A stretch of 40,902 nt of DNA, taken from the NCBI RefSeq assembly GCF_002432125.1, contig NZ_DJFS01000074.1:68313-109214 (forward strand), in the 5' to 3' direction. This DNA is from Brevundimonas sp. UBA5866. Lineage in GTDB: Bacteria > Pseudomonadota > Alphaproteobacteria > Caulobacterales > Caulobacteraceae. Positions 40,347 to 40,902 of this stretch are shown in pieces; position 1 is the stretch's first letter; each line of letters opens with the position of its first letter. Position numbers and translations under genes: made by a program. Under the pieces are notes generated by a model, which was given only the letters and a program-made list of their open reading frames with translations, did no database searches and was not told where the DNA came from.

Positions 40347-40348
40347 CG

Positions 40349-40375
40349 GGGTTGCGCGCAATGGCCGCGCAGCCC
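40349..40375 (+). terminator. Hairpin after the TonB receptor
   Basis: GGGTTGCGCG (40349-40358) pairs with CGCGCAGCCC (40366-40375), with one G-T wobble, around a 7-base loop. It lacks a T-run, so it is probably a terminator aid. Confidence 0.5.
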
Positions 40376-40430
40376 TTCGCCATTTCGACAATCACGTTAA
40401 ACCGACACCACTGCGAGACTGGTCCGACCA

Positions 40431-40826
40431 CTAGCGAACAGGTCGACCGTCGCGTGTGCAAATCCCTTCAGCAATAAGCCGCTCGCTGAACAGGCGTCCT
40501 TGTTCGGTGACATAGGCCGTCGCAGCTGCCCGACCCTGCGTGCGATCGATTTGCGCAAAACGTGCTTCCATCGCTCGTCTTTCAGCCGCAGGAAAAGCAT
40601 CGGGAGAACATGGATTATCGCTTGCCGGTGCAGAGCGCGTTGTCTCGCCGTTGCGTGATTGTCTGTTCCGCTCCTCGCGCTCGCGCTGATAACGATCATT
40701 CGGAAACAGATAGCCCGGACTGGCGGTCGTAACGGGAGGAACCGGAGTCTGCGCTGTGGCCACTGATGCCATCGCGGTGGATAGAAGACAGGCCCCGACA
40801 GCAACTGACATCATTTTAACAATCAT
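40431..40826 (-). CDS. Small secreted protein of unknown function
   Basis: About 131 residues from ATG 40826, with GGAG ten bases upstream; an in-frame TTG at 40847 adds seven. The signal peptide (MIVKMMSVAVGACLLSTAMA) is cut near ATAQ. The mature part is Pro/Thr-rich at first, then charged and helical (RYQREREERNRQSRNGE), and the C-terminal segment contains MEARFAQIDRTQGRAAATAY and the two Cys in NPCSPDAF and EGICTRDG, probably a disulfide. I recognise no family. The final 76 bases of the window hold nothing else I can support. Confidence 0.7.
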   Translation of the reverse strand: MIVKMMSVAVGACLLSTAMASVATAQTPVPPVTTASPGYLFPNDRYQREREERNRQSRNGETTRSAPASDNPCSPDAFPAAERRAMEARFAQIDRTQGRAAATAYVTEQGRLFSERLIAEGICTRDGRPVR

Positions 40827-40902
40827 GCCCAAAATACTCCTTTTCAAAATCAGGGAATAAACGGTGCTGTCAGGATAACTAAGCGAAGTCGAAAGATCCC
40901 TA

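Overview
The window looks like a piece of a Caulobacterales chromosome, most likely an Asticcacaulis-like member with moderate-to-high GC content. The best marker is the order valS, popZ, tolC-type outer-membrane factor and isoaspartate-methyltransferase-like gene, which matches the Caulobacter popZ neighbourhood as I recall it. The PopZ protein itself has the typical N-terminal motif, acidic Pro/Glu linker and C-terminal helices. GTTC-N7-GTTC SOS boxes and weak-Shine-Dalgarno promoters also fit an alphaproteobacterium. Genus assignment is inference.

Regions 1-22.9 kb are ordinary core genome. From the left: the 5' end of dnaE (minus strand, running off the window); an apparently SOS-controlled PA0069-type radical SAM gene; an RNA m5U-type methyltransferase with a small partner; a glycine-zipper envelope protein; valS-tlyA; popZ; tolC; a pcm-like gene; tRNA-Cys; an SGNH hydrolase behind a long structured leader; a TrmH-type methyltransferase; two identical tRNA-Asn genes with near-identical promoters; an Excalibur protein; DUF72 and membrane proteins; a two-gene tenA operon; and an operon rlpA-tmk-holB-tatD-MBL hydrolase.

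From tRNA-Ser(UGA) at 22955-23044 to about 35.4 kb is an accessory island. It begins with a partial repeat of the tRNA 3' end flanking an AT-rich scar. Next come AACAGGGAAT repeats and a large serine recombinase operon (DUF3489-DUF2924-recombinase) whose start codon abuts a striking three-way-junction inverted-repeat structure. Transcribed the other way is a ParB-like/DNA methyltransferase fusion followed by DUF5681 and an orphan large terminase. Then come a membrane protein of unknown function and a C-protein-like XRE regulator with palindromic operators between them.

The most interesting system is the three-gene operon at 31433-35062. An alpha/beta-hydrolase (lipase-like) protein with an extra C-terminal domain is followed by a small WHP...YHCAFR protein and an SMC/Rad50-like ABC ATPase with a CxxC...CxxC insert. 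This matches the architecture of the predicted ABC three-component (ABC-3C) conflict systems: effector, middle component, ATPase. I read it as a probable anti-mobile-element defence system with a lipase/esterase effector. The mechanism is not known from this sequence.

From 35.4 kb to the right end is a metabolic/stress locus: ohr with an MDR-family oxidoreductase; a GntR/FCD regulator; and a divergent TonB-dependent receptor. Both divergent genes start inside the same TTATCGATAATG palindrome, which is probably the regulator's operator. A small secreted protein closes the window.
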